Positions 60,316 to 64,000 of a DNA stretch of 64,000 nt are shown piece after piece. Source of the stretch: Phytoseiulus persimilis. Taxonomy: Eukaryota; Arthropoda; Arachnida; Mesostigmata; Phytoseiidae. Numbering within the stretch: the stretch's first letter is position 1; every line of letters begins with the position of its first letter. A program made the position numbers and the translations under genes. The stretch spans positions 2,170,001 through 2,234,000 of the forward strand of contig CM075102.1 of the NCBI GenBank assembly GCA_037576195.1. Direction: 5' to 3'. Under the pieces are notes generated by a model, which did no database searches, was not told the DNA's origin, and was given only the letters and a program-made list of their open reading frames with translations.

Positions 60316-63300
60316 CCCTGAGCCGCAGAGGGATTCCTCGACTTGTGAGGTGCAGGAAAGGAGCTTAGCCGCGGATCAAATGTAGTGCTTCGAACAAGAG
60401 CGACCGCAGATCGCGGGAATCGAGCTTCCGATCGTCGATTCGCATCGAAGGAGGATGACTCTCAGGGACGAGCGAGTTGAACACAGCGGGCAAGGCCATC
60501 TCTAGGGTTATGCATTCCTAAGGGTGAGGCTCGTGTCGCACGGTGATCGCTGTGAGCTCATGGTCTGTCATTAACGAGTCGCGTCAGAAGTCCGCAGATT
60601 TTCTCCATGATTGCGAGTTCGGGATGAACGTGACGGAGGAGATATTCGACTCTAAAGCGAACTCCTCCTGATTCGTCGAGTTGGTCTCGTGACGCACTCC
60701 TCATCAAGCTGTGAGAATCTAGAGTGTTGGACCTTTGTCACAAAATCTCGCTCTCGAAGGTGTCACGTCTCAATCCGGTGATGTCTAGAGTTCACGATCA
60801 AAATTTGCGGGCGATGAACCCTTTGGGTAGCCTGAGCCTTTTCGTATCCGCTAACCTCGAGCAGTCCCGTAACCGAACGTCTCTCTCCGCCGGAAATGGT
60901 TGTCAGACGCGTGCGGTCGATCGAGCTCCGCGTCAAAACACGAAACGAGCTCTCGGGGAAGATGGGCGACGGTGGGACGAGAGCAATTCGTCATCAGACG
61001 GGACCGTACGCGCTCTGTAGCCCAGAGGTCGGAACATCGACGCCGTCCTCGTCGCAAACCTCATTACGCGTATAGTCCAGTTCTCTGAACGGAGAAACAG
61101 ATCCGAAAGTGGATACCCTTTGCTGAGCGTTGATGGAAGTGTTGTCAAAGTCATACTCGCGGATGCAATAAACTGCATGTTCTGCTGGCACGGAAATCTC
61201 AGAAGCCTTATTAGGGTCAGTGACGACCGCGCTCAATTTGATTAGCAAGAGTTTTATTCTCTGCTGTGCATATACGACCGAGTGTCCAAGTCAGCCAGTC
61301 AAAGCGTGGTATGACTGACCTGAGTAGTGAGAGAGCAGCGCATGCACTCTCAACGCTCTTCCCAATTATGATAAGCTCTGGGGACTTCGTGCACAAGACC
61401 TGTCATGGGACGGAGTGTAGAAGGAGGATGTTTTCGAAGCCGAAATCAAGCTCCGCCCGCTCTGAGAAACACGAGTGTGCCATTATTTTTCGAACAGAGC
61501 TTCTGTGCTCAATCATAGCTATCGGTGTTCTTTGGAGAAAATGCAGATCTGATTTCGATTCGGCTCCATGCTGGGTCCAGAGCTGAAAGATCCAAAATCT
61601 TCCGCGTGCAGTATTCTCTTCCGGGCTGATCGGATTGCAATCAGGGTTTCGCTTGGCCAACCCACAATCTCCAGATCTCCCTCAGGTTCTTCGCGAAGTG
61701 AAACCTCCACCTTAAGCGCTCTGGACTGATCTCGGTGCTCGGGGATCCGAGTTTCGCCCTGTTTTCCCGCTGCAGTACAACGAGTCACTTGGACGAGTTA
61801 TTTCACCAAGCTTCCAAGAGAATCGGAATGCGCCATCAGTCCCTATTGACAGCGAGCTTGCTGTCGACCGTGTTGAACTGAATATGTGTGCGGCAACAAA
61901 ACGCCGTCGCGAGGAGTTTCTCGTGCTGCATCGACATGACAGTTGCAGTGTGCGAATCAGATATAAAACGGAGTGAATGATCGGGGAAGCACTCCGAGAT
62001 CGCGAAACTCAATGCTAGCGGCGCGCTAGAGCCCAGTGCAGCTCTGGGCGCCGTCGTGATCCGCGTCCCCTTGACTTTCGTTCTCTCGGCCTCTCCTCCT
62101 TCGCCCACGCATCAGCCTGTGCTGTGGACGCTGAGGTTCGCCGGCCTCTGGAACCGGAATCCAGGGAGATTCACTCTGACATGTGCCTGCGGCACACAAG
62201 ACTTGATGGCCTCGCGATCGCTAGAAGGAAACGATCAAGCAAAGTGGAGAAAGAGGAGCCGGCTCGACAGACGTTGAGAATCGGGATGAGGGACCCGCCG
62301 TGCAGCCTGTTTGTCATGTTTGTGTGGACAATGATTGTGTACGCTCCATTAGATCGTGATTAAAGATGGCAGGTGCACGGAAACCGTCAGCTCCGACGAT
62401 GCTCCTCGACGTTGAATACCCAGAATCCCGGATGCCAAGAGTTCCGAGTCAAATATGCGAAATCCCGAATGCCCTGCATCCCGACACGTTCTATCCCTCT
62501 AATGGAGCCTTGCTTAAAGTCAGCGCGATGTTTAGCGAGGAGTCCGGGGAATAAAGCATGAGAGGCAGCAGGAGATTTCAGGGGAATTTGTGGAAGCCGC
62601 GGACGCGATGAGCAGAAGCACAACGTGGTCATTACATTCCAGCCATGCGAGATATCTCCCAGTTTTGAAGATGTATCGATGAGGGGATTCGGTCGATGCA
62701 GGACTCGAGATGAACCGAAATGCTATTGAGATACAGAAGAACAAAACCAAAGCCTACCTAAGAAGGGAAGTTCTCGGGGCCATATTTGATAGCGGCATAC
62801 TGACAAACGAACATGAAATACGAGCGCTTCTCGGAGTCTGCTATCGAAAACTGTCCGAAAAAGTGGAGACTTGGGAAGACGGAATGGGGAAAATGATCCG
62901 CTGAGCAAACTAGCACCTAGAGGTCGATGAAAACACGAATCGGATCCGCTGAAGTACGTATTATGAACCATGAGAGAAGTGAGCCGGCATTGGCCGATAT
63001 AAAGGCACCGCAGACAGGTCGAAGCTTTAGGGCGGTGAAGTCTGGTGAGAAACATCCGTCTTCAAATATTCTTGTCGACGCCACAAACCTGGTGAGCTGC
63101 GAGAAGAGATTCATCGGGCGCTCCCGGAGACTCATACGAGGTTCAAGATCGACCATTGCGGTCTGAAGAGTCTTGTTTGAGCAGAGCTACGACCCTCGCG
63201 CTTCTAATGGCTCTTGCGCGACGATCTCTTTGATCGAACCTTTGAAGAGTCTAGCGGGTCTCTTCGCACCAAGGCCACAGCGTCAACAACCTGATCCTTT

Positions 63301-64000
63301 GAAACGACTCTGAAGTATTGGACGTTCTCTCGGTCAGCTTCAGACCGTTCTCGAAGTGCTAGCGGTCATCGATCGGATCGAAACTTCGGAGTTGGGGCTA
63401 TTGCTGCTTCTCTTTCTCGTGGAACCACTTCCGAAACAAACTGAACGGAGCTGCAGACCAATGAATGGTTCACAGGCCTCGGACAAACTTCGACAGGCGG
63501 CTCCATTATCGCATCGCGATCCAAGTGAAAGGTTCCGCAGGTATTCTGTCCAAAGTCGCATGGAGTAGCGAACTCGCTGAAATCAGAAAAGTGACAGAGC
63601 CGCCCATGCATTGACATTGTTCGAGGAAGTGAACGCTCGTCCATACAAGGATGCCTGTTATCCTGTCCTTCCACTGCCAGGCGAACCTATGGGCCCCGGC
63701 GACGTTTAGTGCACCCAAGGCATACACTGCACAGCAGAGCCCATAATCTCCACGCACTCATCGAGGACGATCCACCGTTAAGACGTTAGCTGTCACTCAA
63801 CTGGACACAGCTGTCAGCCCACAGAGGATTGTCGGGAACGGCGACAATTTTTTCTTTCCTCTCGCTCATCGGGCGACGCCGCCATGGTAATGAGGGAAAT
63901 TCATCGCCAGAACTTTTAACGGAGCAGCCCAGAGGGTCAGCCACCCGCTGCCTTGATTCAAACGACATTCATTGTTGCGAAAGGTGGTTGGACGTACTCG

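Larger units (their letters stand above)
55185..64000. other. Stretch with no recognisable gene
   Basis: Several frames look moderately protein-like (plus 55902-56537; minus 57229-57033; minus 61248-60994; plus 62710-62904) but none shows a domain, splice pattern or conserved motif I can name. Two long G runs interrupt the region. Confidence 0.4.

Noticed and set aside
1-64000. CRISPR array, bacterial operons or prophage
   Set aside because: No regularly spaced repeats with unique spacers; the two confident genes are spliced eukaryotic genes.

Overview
This is nuclear DNA from a eukaryote, most likely an arthropod. Two genes can be read with confidence, both broken by short GT-AG introns (83-207 bp). 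They encode METTL14 (plus strand) and a WBP4/FBP21-like spliceosomal protein (minus strand). The base composition is balanced, CpG is abundant and not depleted, the introns are compact, and the mobile elements are typical of arthropods (non-LTR retrotransposon, tRNA-derived SINE, Tc1/mariner, pogo/Tigger and hAT). I lean towards a mite or another chelicerate, but that is inference; no ribosomal or mitochondrial marker is present to prove it. Nothing here looks prokaryotic.

Layout. From 1 to about 20.4 kb I find no gene I can name: this stretch holds simple repeats, a polypurine tract (9.1-9.5 kb), twin hairpins at 5.27-5.35 kb, and two possible small 5' exons (10.95 kb and 20.43 kb). From 21.4 to 22.7 kb there are decayed protein-like frames of unknown origin. 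From 23.07 to 27.06 kb lies the gene core: WBP4-like on the minus strand and METTL14 on the plus strand, start to start, with 828 bp between them. Their products act in the nucleus on pre-mRNA (splicing, and N6-adenosine methylation).

From 28.3 to 36 kb is a repeat-rich block: two inverted arrays of a 45-bp minisatellite whose unit is 15 codons long, a four-hairpin cluster between them, a complete TA-flanked MITE (31,630-32,208) with partial relatives, and a dense cluster of the hexamer AACCGC. From 39.7 to 43.1 kb lie another MITE relative, a pogo/Tigger remnant with both ends, a 69-bp tandem duplication and a complete hAT-type MITE with an 8-bp target duplication. A decayed LINE occupies about 46.9-48.6 kb. 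An inverted repeat lies at 51.1/52.0 kb. A complete tRNA-derived SINE with a 14-bp target duplication lies at 54,886-55,170. From 55.2 kb to the end I see no recognisable gene.

Several mobile-element calls rest on both ends plus a target-site duplication read directly from the sequence, so they are firmer than similarity-only calls. The many open frames elsewhere are mostly chance: this DNA is poor in TA and therefore poor in stop codons.
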